Source: DAOTXS01 sp034435055 (GTDB taxonomy: Bacteria > Chloroflexota > Anaerolineae > UBA4142). Taken from it: a DNA stretch of 64,000 nucleotides. The DNA is taken from NCBI GenBank assembly GCA_034435055.1, contig DAOTXS010000039.1:128877-192876 (forward strand), given 5' to 3'. Positions 25,479 to 33,517 of this stretch are shown here, piece after piece. The position numbers and the translations under genes are program-made. The first letter of the stretch is position 1. The number at the start of each line of letters is the position of its first letter. The notes under the pieces are model-generated. The model was not told where the DNA came from. It worked only from the letters and a program-made list of their open reading frames with translations, and ran no database searches.

Positions 25479-26621
25479 ATGTCACCCGCAGTCGATTCAA
25501 CTACCATCTATCACGCCTTGTCGATTACGCCGCTCAACAATCCGGACGCCGCGCCGGTGTTGTACGAATTGACCGGCGAATCGACATCGATTGGTTCAGC
25601 CGAAGATAACGCCATCGTCCTTGCCGATGCAAATGTCTCGCCGCATCACTTGATTGTGCGCGGCAATGAAGGACGCGATCACTTGCTCGTCGATTTGGCA
25701 GAACGCTGGCGCAAACGCGATTGGACGTGGCGCACTTTTCGGGCGGGTGATGTGTACTGGTGTCCGCGGCACGGCAATTTTGACCAACTCGATCCGCGCG
25801 ATTGGTGTGCGCACTGCAAACAAAAACGCGGTTCCTTGTGGCTGATGCGTCCGCTCAACCCGGGCGACACCTTTGAAATCGGTGAAAGTTTTCGCGCGAC
25901 GTACGTTACGCAAGAACGTAAGCCGGTCGAACCGGTGAATGTCGAGCCGCCATCGGAATTACCGCCGCTGGAAATTTTCCAGACGCCTGCGCCGCGCGCG
26001 GTATCCATTTCATCGCCGGATTCTGCAATGCCGGTTTGCGCGCCGCCCATTGATGATACAAACCTGTGGCGGTGGCAACCCGATGGTATCCCGTTTCCGA
26101 TTTTTATGCACCAACGCGTGAACGTGAGCATCACGCAACACGCGCGCCAAAATCTTGAACGCGAGGTTGGGGGCGTGTTGCTGGGCGATGTGCGGGCGGA
26201 CGAGCACGGGCAAATGTACGTGGTCGTAACCAACACGCTCAAAGCCGAATTTGCCAACGAAGCGCGCGGGCATTTGACGTTTACGCATAACACGTGGCTT
26301 CAAATCCACGCGGCGCACGATGCGCTCTTTCCCAACAAAACCATCGTTGGATGGTATCACACGCATCCCGGCTGGACAATTTTTCTTTCGCAATGGGACT
26401 TGTTCATTCATCAGAATTTTTTCAAACAGCCGTGGCAGATCGCGCTCGTGATCGATCCGTCGGTTGACCGCGCCGGTTTTTTCGTCTGGAAAGATAATCA
26501 AATCAACAGCCCGCAAAAACCGATTGCGCCATTTCGCTTGGCGGAATTGGATGGTTGGGCGGATATGACCAAACCGCGTGTTCGCATCAAACTGATGGAC
26601 CCGGTTGCCAAAACCAAGTGA
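25479..26621 (+). CDS. JAMM-family deubiquitinase-like protease with FHA-like domain
   Basis: 380 residues. Residues about 28-145 form an FHA-like domain (TSIGSAEDNAIVL, SPHHLIV) carrying an inserted zinc knuckle (C95, H98, C110, C113). After a Pro-rich linker, residues about 205-355 are a JAB/MPN domain with a complete JAMM motif: Glu229 and H294-x-H296-x7-S304-x2-D307. JAMM enzymes cleave isopeptide bonds next to a Ubl Gly or mature Ubl precursors, using zinc. The C-terminus contains KPRVRIKL. Because the free Ubl already ends in Gly, deconjugation or separation of the Ubl-E2 fusion are the likely tasks. Confidence 0.88.
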   Translation: MSPAVDSTTIYHALSITPLNNPDAAPVLYELTGESTSIGSAEDNAIVLADANVSPHHLIVRGNEGRDHLLVDLAERWRKRDWTWRTFRAGDVYWCPRHGNFDQLDPRDWCAHCKQKRGSLWLMRPLNPGDTFEIGESFRATYVTQERKPVEPVNVEPPSELPPLEIFQTPAPRAVSISSPDSAMPVCAPPIDDTNLWRWQPDGIPFPIFMHQRVNVSITQHARQNLEREVGGVLLGDVRADEHGQMYVVVTNTLKAEFANEARGHLTFTHNTWLQIHAAHDALFPNKTIVGWYHTHPGWTIFLSQWDLFIHQNFFKQPWQIALVIDPSVDRAGFFVWKDNQINSPQKPIAPFRLAELDGWADMTKPRVRIKLMDPVAKTK

Positions 26622-26682
26622 GACCATGATGTACGTTTACACACCCCGCGTCATTCCCAAACTATGGTTAGAGGATTATCCC

Positions 26683-27333
26683 ATGTCACGCATTCGCTTA
26701 ATCGATACGCCGCCTACGCCGTACACGGAGCGACCGATGCCCTTGAACGAATCGTTGCAATGGGTGTCGCCGCACCAAGACAAGGTCAATCCCAAAGTCA
26801 GCATCTTTTTCGTGCAATCGGCGTACCAAAAATGCGTGGCACACACGGTCAGCGATATGAGCCGTGAAGTGGGCGGCGCGTTAATCGGCGAGGTGCGGTA
26901 TGATTCGCTGCACTCGCAAACGTATATCGTCATCCAAGATATTATTCCGGCGGTGTTCACTAATTCTGGCGAAACGCATTTGACGTTCACGCAAGATACG
27001 CTTGTGCATTTCAACGAACAAATGGAAACGCTGTTTCCCGGCAAACGAATGGTCGGTTGGTATCACACGCATCCGCGTTTGGGGGTGTTCATGTCTGGCC
27101 ACGATACGTTTTTGCATCGCCATTTTTTCTCCGACCCCATTCAAGTTGCGTTGGTCATCGATCCGTTTTACAGCAACGCCGGTTTCTTTTGCTGGCAAGA
27201 TGGGCAAACCCTCGATCCAAAGAATTACATCGGTTTTTATGAATTGAGCGACGTTAACGATCACAGTATTGTCGAATGGGAGAATCTGGCGCCGGTGATT
27301 CCTGGCAATGGAAACGAAGAAAGGGAGGTTTAG
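26683..27333 (+). CDS. Second JAMM-family deubiquitinase-like protease
   Basis: 216 residues from the ATG at 26683, which has TTAGAGGAT upstream; an ATG at 26626 would add 19 residues and is nearly as plausible. The JAB/MPN domain spans most of the protein with an intact JAMM motif: Glu62 and H128-x-H130-x7-S138-x2-D141. It lacks the FHA-like part of its neighbour but shares the segment REVGG followed later by GWYHTHP, so the pair are paralogues. Two proteases suggest different substrates or partner surfaces. Confidence 0.85.
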   Translation: MSRIRLIDTPPTPYTERPMPLNESLQWVSPHQDKVNPKVSIFFVQSAYQKCVAHTVSDMSREVGGALIGEVRYDSLHSQTYIVIQDIIPAVFTNSGETHLTFTQDTLVHFNEQMETLFPGKRMVGWYHTHPRLGVFMSGHDTFLHRHFFSDPIQVALVIDPFYSNAGFFCWQDGQTLDPKNYIGFYELSDVNDHSIVEWENLAPVIPGNGNEEREV

Positions 27334-28194
27334 ATGAGTCTGCGAATGCGCGCGTACTATTACGCGATTCTGGGTGCGATTGGCGCGTTGATGGGTTGGC
27401 GCGTGGGAGACACGTTTGGATTTATTCGCGGCGCGAATGTCTATGTCAGTGACATTGTCATTGGCGGAATCATCGGACTGTTCATCGGTCTGTTGATTGG
27501 CGCGAGCGAAGGGTTGTTAGCGCAATCGTGGTTTCGCGCCGGACGGGCTGGCGTTTTGGCGGGCGGCATCGGTTTGGTTGCCGGCGCAATCGGTTTGCCA
27601 ATTGGCGAGTTTATCTTTCAACTCACCGGCGGCGAATTCGTCGGGCGTGTTTTAGGGTGGGCGCTCTTTGGCCTGCTCATCGGCGTGTCGGAAAGTTACA
27701 CCGGCGGCACGCAAATGTGGAAAGGCACGGTCGGTGGCGTAATCGGCGGAGCGATTGGCGGCACGATTTTGGTTGCGTTGCAATCGGGATTGGGTACGAC
27801 TGAATTTGGCAAGATGCTCGGTTTGATTGTGCTTGGTGCATCGGTTGGCGCATTCATCGCGTTGATTGTCGTCATTCTGTCGCGCGCGTGGATCGAAGTG
27901 AAAAGCGGCAAACTCAAAGGCAATGAGTTCATTCTCGACAAGTTTATGCCGGAGCACGGACCCGCGGCGATCATCGGCAGTAATGATTTCAAAGCGGACA
28001 TTGCGTTGCCCGACCCGGATATGGCGCCGCAACACGCGCGGCTCAAAGGTGCCGGCTCGCATTTCATGATCGAAGATATGAGTATTGGCAAAGGGACGTT
28101 TGTGAATGGGCGCAAAGTCGAAATGGCGCGGCTCACCAACAACGCCGTAATCAAACTTGGCAACACCGAGTTGGTCTACCACGAGCGGCATTAA
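27334..28194 (+). CDS. Glycine-rich polytopic membrane protein with C-terminal FHA domain
   Basis: 286 residues. About six Gly-rich membrane segments (10-190) are followed by a cytoplasmic FHA domain (about 205-286: IIGSNDFKADIAL, FVNGRKV). FHA domains bind phospho-Thr peptides. Here the usual Arg of the G-R motif is Asn/Ser-like and the Ser-x-x-His segment reads MAPQH, so phosphopeptide binding may be altered. The gene follows the second JAMM protease directly (GGGAGG before the ATG), so it belongs to the same operon and would place Ubl machinery at the membrane. Confidence 0.8.
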   Translation: MSLRMRAYYYAILGAIGALMGWRVGDTFGFIRGANVYVSDIVIGGIIGLFIGLLIGASEGLLAQSWFRAGRAGVLAGGIGLVAGAIGLPIGEFIFQLTGGEFVGRVLGWALFGLLIGVSESYTGGTQMWKGTVGGVIGGAIGGTILVALQSGLGTTEFGKMLGLIVLGASVGAFIALIVVILSRAWIEVKSGKLKGNEFILDKFMPEHGPAAIIGSNDFKADIALPDPDMAPQHARLKGAGSHFMIEDMSIGKGTFVNGRKVEMARLTNNAVIKLGNTELVYHERH

Positions 28195-28203
28195 ATCCGA
28201 ATT

Positions 28204-28287
28204 GTCGTTGCGAGAAGCGTTCTCCGCGACGAAGCAATCTCCCAATGGCTCGGCGGGGATTGCTTTGCAAACTACGCTCGCAATGAC
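28204..28287. repeat. REP-like palindromic element
   Basis: Arms TCGTTGCGAG and CTCGCAATGA bracket about 84 bp containing GAAGCAATCTCC and GGGATTGC, which pair with each other. It is the same type as the element inside the coding region at 63586-63673. It lies between the FHA and VWA genes. Confidence 0.7.
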
Positions 28288-28301
28288 GTAAGGAGACTGG
28301 A

Positions 28302-29540
28302 ATGAAAAAATTAGTTACATCTTTGTTGCTTGCGTCCGTGTTGTGCCTGCTGGCGATTGCCGGCATCGGTGCGCAAGGTTCGACGAATATCAACGTGACG
28401 CAAGTTGACACTTCGCGTTTTCCGCAAGTCGACGTGTACATTTCGGCGACGGATGCCAACGGCAATCCAGTGCGCAATGTTTCCCCGGACACTTTTCGCT
28501 TAACCGAGAATGGTCAAGAGATGGTGTTAACCGCGATCACGCGCGCGGGTGAACAAGGCGCGGTCAACACGGTGCTGGTCATCGATCACAGCGGGAGTAT
28601 GGCGTCGGGTGGCAAGATGGCGGTTGCCAAACAAGCGGCAAGTACGTTTGTCAATTTGATGCGCCCCGGCGACAAGACGGCATTGATTCAATTCGACACG
28701 GAAATCGAAACACTGCAAACGTTCACTGACGACAAGAATGCGTTGCAGTCGGCGATTCAAAAAATCGTGCCGCGCGGCAACACTGCGCTGTACGATGCGG
28801 TGAATCAAGCCGCGAAATATTTTGAAGCGACGCAAGGACGCAAAGCCGTCATCCTTGTTACCGATGGGATGGACACGGCAAGCAAACTGGGACGCGAGGC
28901 GATTGTGCAACGCGCCAGCACCGGCGGCTTTTCGATCTACACGATTGGTTTCGGAGCGAAGGGCGCGGCGTTTGGTAGTCAAGATGGAATCGATGAAGCA
29001 ATCTTGCGCGAACTGGCATCCGTGTCGTATGGAAATTATTACTATCGACCGGATGGAAGCCAGTTGAGCGATCTCTATCAACAACTATCGTTCCTACTTC
29101 AGAACGAATACAAACTCACCTACAATTCGCCCAATGCGTTGCGCGACGGGGTCAAACGCAACATTGTCGTTACCGCATCTGGCGTTGCCAGCACCCGCAC
29201 CGACTTTAATCCGGGCGGCGTGATTCCCGAAGTTGCTTCGCAAGGTACGTCGTGGTTGTTGTTCTTTATAGCATTGCTGTTGCTCATCGCGTTGTTCTTC
29301 GCGCCAGCCGGACTGCAACTCGCCCGCGAGCGTGGTGTTGCGCTCCCGGCGTTATCGCTGCCGCAGTTGCCACAATTGCAACAAAAACCCAAGCCGAGCC
29401 GGATCAAATTAACCGGCGGTGCGCCGACAACGACGCCAACGGCCACACAACCCAAACCGCGCATCAAGATCAAGCAATCGTCCGCGACGCAACCCACGCA
29501 CACGCAAATGCCCTGGGACGAAAACACGGATAAACACTAA
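28302..29540 (+). CDS. VWA-domain membrane protein
   Basis: 412 residues. It has a signal peptide (1-25), a beta-rich segment, then a VWA domain (about 88-270) with an intact MIDAS: D95-x-S97-x-S99, T165 and D192. A membrane helix near 318-340 follows, then a basic Pro/Thr-rich cytoplasmic tail containing RIKLTGG and KPRIKIK. VWA domains bind protein ligands through a metal ion; here the domain faces outward. The tail motif recurs in the E2 and JAMM proteins of the same island. The ATG follows AAGGAGACTGGA. Confidence 0.85.
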   Translation: MKKLVTSLLLASVLCLLAIAGIGAQGSTNINVTQVDTSRFPQVDVYISATDANGNPVRNVSPDTFRLTENGQEMVLTAITRAGEQGAVNTVLVIDHSGSMASGGKMAVAKQAASTFVNLMRPGDKTALIQFDTEIETLQTFTDDKNALQSAIQKIVPRGNTALYDAVNQAAKYFEATQGRKAVILVTDGMDTASKLGREAIVQRASTGGFSIYTIGFGAKGAAFGSQDGIDEAILRELASVSYGNYYYRPDGSQLSDLYQQLSFLLQNEYKLTYNSPNALRDGVKRNIVVTASGVASTRTDFNPGGVIPEVASQGTSWLLFFIALLLLIALFFAPAGLQLARERGVALPALSLPQLPQLQQKPKPSRIKLTGGAPTTTPTATQPKPRIKIKQSSATQPTHTQMPWDENTDKH

Positions 29541-29585
29541 GCGTAGGACAAATTTCAAATTTGTCCCACCATCAAGGAGGTTACG

Positions 29586-30626
29586 ATGCCAAACGCATTT
29601 GACAACATGCCGGATGTCGGCAAGAAAAAGAAGACAGGCGCGCCCGGGCAACCCAATCGCACGCCGCTGTTGCTTGGTGTGCTTGCCGGTTGTTTGCTCC
29701 TCTTCCTCTGTGGTATTCTCGCTGGCGGCGGCTATTGGTTTTGGTCGCAACAAGGCAAAGTTGCCACTGCGACGGGGAACACAAGCCCGGGGACTAGTCC
29801 TAGTTTGCCCATTCTGCCCGGTAGCAGTGGAGGAAGATCGCTGATCGCTTATAGCGTCGAAACTGGCGCGACCCCAGAACAAAAATCGGTGTGGGTGATG
29901 GGATCGGATGGCAGTGATCCGAAACAACTTTTGAGTCAGGCATCGTCGCCGGTCTTTTCGCCCGATGGTTCGCTGATTGCGTACTATCATTGGAACGATG
30001 GCATCTACCTTGCCAATTCCGATGGCACGAATCCGCGCAAGATTCTGGGCGAAAGCAACGCGAAATACCTGGCGTGGTCAAATGACGGCAAGTGGATTGC
30101 CTTTGCCTCGCAACCTAGTTTACGGGAAAACGCGCCGGTCAACATCGACGCGATCAAAGTAGACGGGAGCGGTCGTCGCACGATCGTCATCGGCGGAACG
30201 CAACCCGCTTGGTCGCCGGATGATACGCAAATCGTATTCTCGACCTGCCGTGGATCCGATTGCGGCATCTTCAAGGCGAGTTCGGCGGGCGGCGATGCCG
30301 GCACCAAAGTCATCGGCGAACTGGGCTCGTGTCCGGCGTGGTCGCCCAGTGGCAACAAAATCGTCTACCAAGCCGATGCCGATGGCGTCAAGCAATTGTT
30401 CGTGGTCAACGCCGATGGCACCGGCAAAAAACAACTGACATCGGGCACCGTGCCGCACGTAGGCGCGCAATGGTCGCGGGATGGCGCAACGATTTTCTAT
30501 CGCTCGCCTGAAGGCGGTAGTTGGGGCATTTGGCGAATGAACGCCGATGGCACAAATCCCAAAAAGATCGCCAACGATGTCATTCCAGTCGAATGGGCGT
30601 ACGAGCGATTGGCGCTGAGCAGATAG
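29586..30626 (+). CDS. Membrane-anchored TolB/PD40-type beta-propeller
   Basis: 346 residues: a short basic N-terminus, one membrane helix (about 27-50), a Ser/Gly/Pro linker, then WD40-like PD40 repeats (SPVFSPDGSLIAY, AWSNDGKWIAFA, AWSPDDTQIVFS, AWSPSGNKIVYQ, QWSRDGATIFY). Such propellers serve as protein-binding platforms outside the membrane. Excellent ribosome binding site (AAGGAGGTTACG). It is the last gene of the Ubl island, followed by a terminator. Confidence 0.82.
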   Translation: MPNAFDNMPDVGKKKKTGAPGQPNRTPLLLGVLAGCLLLFLCGILAGGGYWFWSQQGKVATATGNTSPGTSPSLPILPGSSGGRSLIAYSVETGATPEQKSVWVMGSDGSDPKQLLSQASSPVFSPDGSLIAYYHWNDGIYLANSDGTNPRKILGESNAKYLAWSNDGKWIAFASQPSLRENAPVNIDAIKVDGSGRRTIVIGGTQPAWSPDDTQIVFSTCRGSDCGIFKASSAGGDAGTKVIGELGSCPAWSPSGNKIVYQADADGVKQLFVVNADGTGKKQLTSGTVPHVGAQWSRDGATIFYRSPEGGSWGIWRMNADGTNPKKIANDVIPVEWAYERLALSR

Positions 30627-30644
30627 AATTAGCAACGTGAACAA

Positions 30645-30675
30645 CGGGCTTGCGGTTTCGCAAGCCCGATTTTTT
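30645..30675 (+). terminator. Terminator of the Ubl island
   Basis: A perfect 10-bp stem (30645-30654 with 30659-30668, core GGGCTTGCG) with a GTTT loop is followed by ATTTTTT. Confidence 0.9.
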
Positions 30676-30690
30676 GTACGGAAATCGCCG

Positions 30691-30719
30691 TTGACAAACA
30701 TATCGCAAAGGCGTAGAAT
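30691..30719 (+). promoter_or_regulatory. Consensus promoter of the second Opp operon
   Basis: TTGACA (30691-30696), a 17-bp spacer and TAGAAT (30714-30719) form a near-consensus promoter before the binding-protein gene. Confidence 0.75.
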
Positions 30720-30732
30720 CGGAATTGGACTA

Positions 30733-30759
30733 GACCACTCATAACCACGTGGTCGACCA
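30733..30759. promoter_or_regulatory. Overlapping palindromes just after the promoter
   Basis: ACCACGTGGT (30744-30753) and TGGTCGACCA (30750-30759) overlap, and GACCAC (30733-30738) pairs with GTGGTC (30749-30754). The half-sites TGGTC/GACCA equal those of the operator at 21552-21578, but with one base less between them. This is a candidate operator in the 5' leader. Confidence 0.4.
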
Positions 30760-30844
30760 AGGGGGAGCGGCGACGCTTGCGTTCACTTGCGACTTTTGCC
30801 AAGTCGATCAACGGTTGATTGAAATTCAGAGAGGAGAAGAAGCT

Positions 30845-32506
30845 ATGAAGCGCACAACGCTACTCGTTCTAGTTTTTGCCCTTGCGGCTTTGATGGTAAC
30901 CTCGTGTGCCGCGCCAACACCGGAAAAGGTCATCGAAAAAGTTACAGTCAAAGAAACGGTGATTGTTGCGGGCACGCCCCAAGTTGTGGAGAAGGTTGTC
31001 GAAAAGCCCGTCGAAAAAGTTGTGACGGCAACGCCACCGCCCACGGCGGCACCCAAACGCGGCGGCACCCTCATCGCCGCGCGCGCGGCGGATGCGACCG
31101 GCATCGATCCACACAAGCAAACCGCGTTTGCATCCTTCCGCATGCTGGAGTTGATTTACGATCCGCTCTTTGCATTCGACAAGGATTTGAAGATTGTCCC
31201 CAACCTCGCCGAGTCGTGGAAATTTTCCGATGACGCCAAAACGCTGACCGTCACACTTCGCAAGAACGTCAAGTTCCACACGGGCAATCCGATGACATCG
31301 GACGATGTCAAATTCACTTTCGAACGCATTCTCGATGAAAAGACCGGCGCGGCGGCGCGTTCGACGTTTGCCGGCATCGATAAAATGGATACGCCCGATG
31401 CAAACACCATCGTCTTCAATTTGAAAGCGCCGAACGCTGCGATTCTTGCCGCGTTGACAAATCCGAATTCCGCGATCATCGACAAAAAAGCCGTGACCGG
31501 CGGCGCCGACCCGGCGAAAGTTGATGTGGGAACCGGCGCGTTCATGATCGACAAATGGGACCCCGACCGTACGTTCACGATGAAAGCCAACAAAGATTTC
31601 TGGCTTACCGGTTTGCCGCGCCTCGATGCAATCGAATGGCGCACGATTCCGGACGAAGCATCGATTCTCGCCGGTTTGCGCGCCAAGACACTCGATTGGG
31701 CGTTCATCAATGATCCGCGCGTCGCGATTCGCGCCGGCGCTGGCGGCAGCGCGCTGGCGATTTCGCGCGCGCCGGCATTAGCGTATCACGTTTTGCAATT
31801 GAATGCCAAGCGCCCAATGTTCACCGATCTAAAAGTGCGTCAAGCCATCGCATGCGCGATTGATCGCCAAGAAGTACTTGACACCGCGTCGCTCGGTGAA
31901 GGCGAAGTAGTTAGCCCCGCGACGCCACCATTCTATCGCGCGAATTTCAACGACTTGTTCTGCTACAAAAAGGATGAAGCCAAAGCCAAGCAGTTGCTTG
32001 CCGAAGCCGGCAAATCGACTGGCTTGAAATTCAAGATCATGGCGGCAACCGGCGAACCGCCGACGGCGGTAGCCGAAGCGCAGAACATTCAGGCGCAATT
32101 GAAAAAGATCGGCATCGAAACTGAAATCGAAACACTCGAACTCGGCGTGTACGTGGATCGCTGGCTCAAAGCCGATTTCGATGCAGTCGTCGCGTTGAAC
32201 GGTGGCAATCCCGATCCCGACGTGATGTTCTATCGCTATTGGCACAGCACCGGCAACTTGAACAACGTTGCGAATTTCTCTAGCCCTGAAATCGACAAGT
32301 TGCTGGAGCAAGGTCGCGCGGTGGCAGATCCGGAAAAACGCAAACCGATCTACAACGACATCCAAAAGAAACTAACGGAAGCGGTGCCCTGGGTCTGGCT
32401 TTACGTCGGTTACGAATATCGTGTGGGACAACCGTACGTCAAGGGCTTTACGCCATTGCCCAACGGTTCGTTGATCTACCTGCGCGAAGCGTGGCTCGAT
32501 AAATAA
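30845..32506 (+). CDS. Opp/Dpp-type solute-binding lipoprotein
   Basis: 553 residues. A signal sequence with lipobox VTSC (Cys21) leads into a Val/Glu/Lys/Pro linker (25-75, with repeated VEK units) and an SBP_bac_5 domain (GGTLIAARAADATGIDPH, VTLRKNVKFHTGNPMTSDDV). It delivers a peptide-like solute to the permeases encoded next. The start at 30845 follows AGAGGAGAAG; longer frames overlap the promoter. The link to AnmK-MurQ downstream suggests muropeptides as a possible cargo. Confidence 0.9.
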   Translation: MKRTTLLVLVFALAALMVTSCAAPTPEKVIEKVTVKETVIVAGTPQVVEKVVEKPVEKVVTATPPPTAAPKRGGTLIAARAADATGIDPHKQTAFASFRMLELIYDPLFAFDKDLKIVPNLAESWKFSDDAKTLTVTLRKNVKFHTGNPMTSDDVKFTFERILDEKTGAAARSTFAGIDKMDTPDANTIVFNLKAPNAAILAALTNPNSAIIDKKAVTGGADPAKVDVGTGAFMIDKWDPDRTFTMKANKDFWLTGLPRLDAIEWRTIPDEASILAGLRAKTLDWAFINDPRVAIRAGAGGSALAISRAPALAYHVLQLNAKRPMFTDLKVRQAIACAIDRQEVLDTASLGEGEVVSPATPPFYRANFNDLFCYKKDEAKAKQLLAEAGKSTGLKFKIMAATGEPPTAVAEAQNIQAQLKKIGIETEIETLELGVYVDRWLKADFDAVVALNGGNPDPDVMFYRYWHSTGNLNNVANFSSPEIDKLLEQGRAVADPEKRKPIYNDIQKKLTEAVPWVWLYVGYEYRVGQPYVKGFTPLPNGSLIYLREAWLDK

Positions 32507-32520
32507 ACCTCACCCCCTTG

Positions 32521-32544
32521 CCCCCTCTCCCGCAGGAGAGGGGG
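32521..32544. repeat. Hairpin between binding protein and permease genes
   Basis: A perfect 10-bp stem CCCCCTCTCC with GGAGAGGGGG and a CGCA loop sits inside a CCTCACCCCC-type repeat. With no T tract it probably acts as an mRNA-stability or attenuating element, keeping the binding protein in excess over the permeases. Confidence 0.65.
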
Positions 32545-32563
32545 TTCAGGGGAGAGGTAAAAA

Positions 32564-33517
32564 ATGCAACGATATTTAACCCAACGCCTCATCGCGTTCA
32601 TCCCAACTCTCTTTGGCATTTCGATCATCATCTTCATCGTGATGCGCTTGCTTCCCGGTGATGCCATCAACGCGATGGTCGGCACGTCGTTCAAGTTGAC
32701 CGACGCGCAGATGGCGGCGTTGCGCGCGTACTTTGGTTTCGACAAACCACTGTACGAGCAATATTGGATTTGGCTTACCTCTGCGCTTCGCGGCGATTTT
32801 GGATTCTCGGTGCGGAGCGGCGCGCCGGTTCTGCCAGAAATCCTTGCGCGTTTTCCACTCACCTTTGAACTTGCAGTCCTCGCGATGTTGATTGCTACTG
32901 CCATCGGCATTCCCATCGGTGTGCTCGCGGCGGTCAAACGCGATTCGTACATCGATATTGCCGGGCGATTGTTTGCGCTTGTCGGTCTCGCCCTCCCCAA
33001 TTTTTGGATGGGCACACTCATCATTCTCGCTTTGTCCGTCGCGTTTGGTATCCTCCCCAATTCTGGTGATTACACCGATTTTGTCCACGACCCGATTGCG
33101 AACCTCAAGCAATTACTTTTCCCGGCACTCACGCTCGGCTTTGCGTTCAGCGCGTCTGTGATGCGCACCACACGTTCGTCGATGCTCGAAGAGTTGCGCC
33201 AGGATTACACGCGTACCGCGCGCGGCAAAGGGTTGAAAGAGCAAGCCGTGATCGTTGGACATTGTTTGAAAAACGCGCTCATTCCAATCATTACGATCAT
33301 CGGTCTGGAAACTGGTTATCTCTTTGGCGGCGCAATCATCGTCGAAGAAGTGTTTGCGCTGCCCGGCATCGGCCGTTTTTTGTTGAACGGCATCGCGCAA
33401 CGCGATTACGCTGTCGTGCAAGGCACGATTATTTTCATCGCGTTCAATTTTGTGGCGATCAATTTGATTGCTGATTTGGCGTACGCGTTTGCCAATCCGC
33501 GTATTCGATATGATTAA
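32564..33517 (+). CDS. Opp/Dpp-type ABC permease, B subunit
   Basis: 317 residues with six membrane helices. MQRYLTQRLIAFIPTLFGIS at the start, the FGFDKPLYEQYW motif and the cytoplasmic loop with ARGKGLKEQAVIVGHCLKN are typical of OppB/DppB. The GAGAGGT ribosome binding site lies within the right flank of the repeat hairpin. Its last 8 bases overlap the C-subunit start. Confidence 0.9.
   Translation: MQRYLTQRLIAFIPTLFGISIIIFIVMRLLPGDAINAMVGTSFKLTDAQMAALRAYFGFDKPLYEQYWIWLTSALRGDFGFSVRSGAPVLPEILARFPLTFELAVLAMLIATAIGIPIGVLAAVKRDSYIDIAGRLFALVGLALPNFWMGTLIILALSVAFGILPNSGDYTDFVHDPIANLKQLLFPALTLGFAFSASVMRTTRSSMLEELRQDYTRTARGKGLKEQAVIVGHCLKNALIPIITIIGLETGYLFGGAIIVEEVFALPGIGRFLLNGIAQRDYAVVQGTIIFIAFNFVAINLIADLAYAFANPRIRYD

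Noticed and set aside
21590..30626. Identifying the island as a bil or bub antiphage operon
   Set aside because: Gene order and partners differ: Ubl of YukD type, GntR fused to E1, RING, FHA and VWA proteins, and no defence genes nearby.
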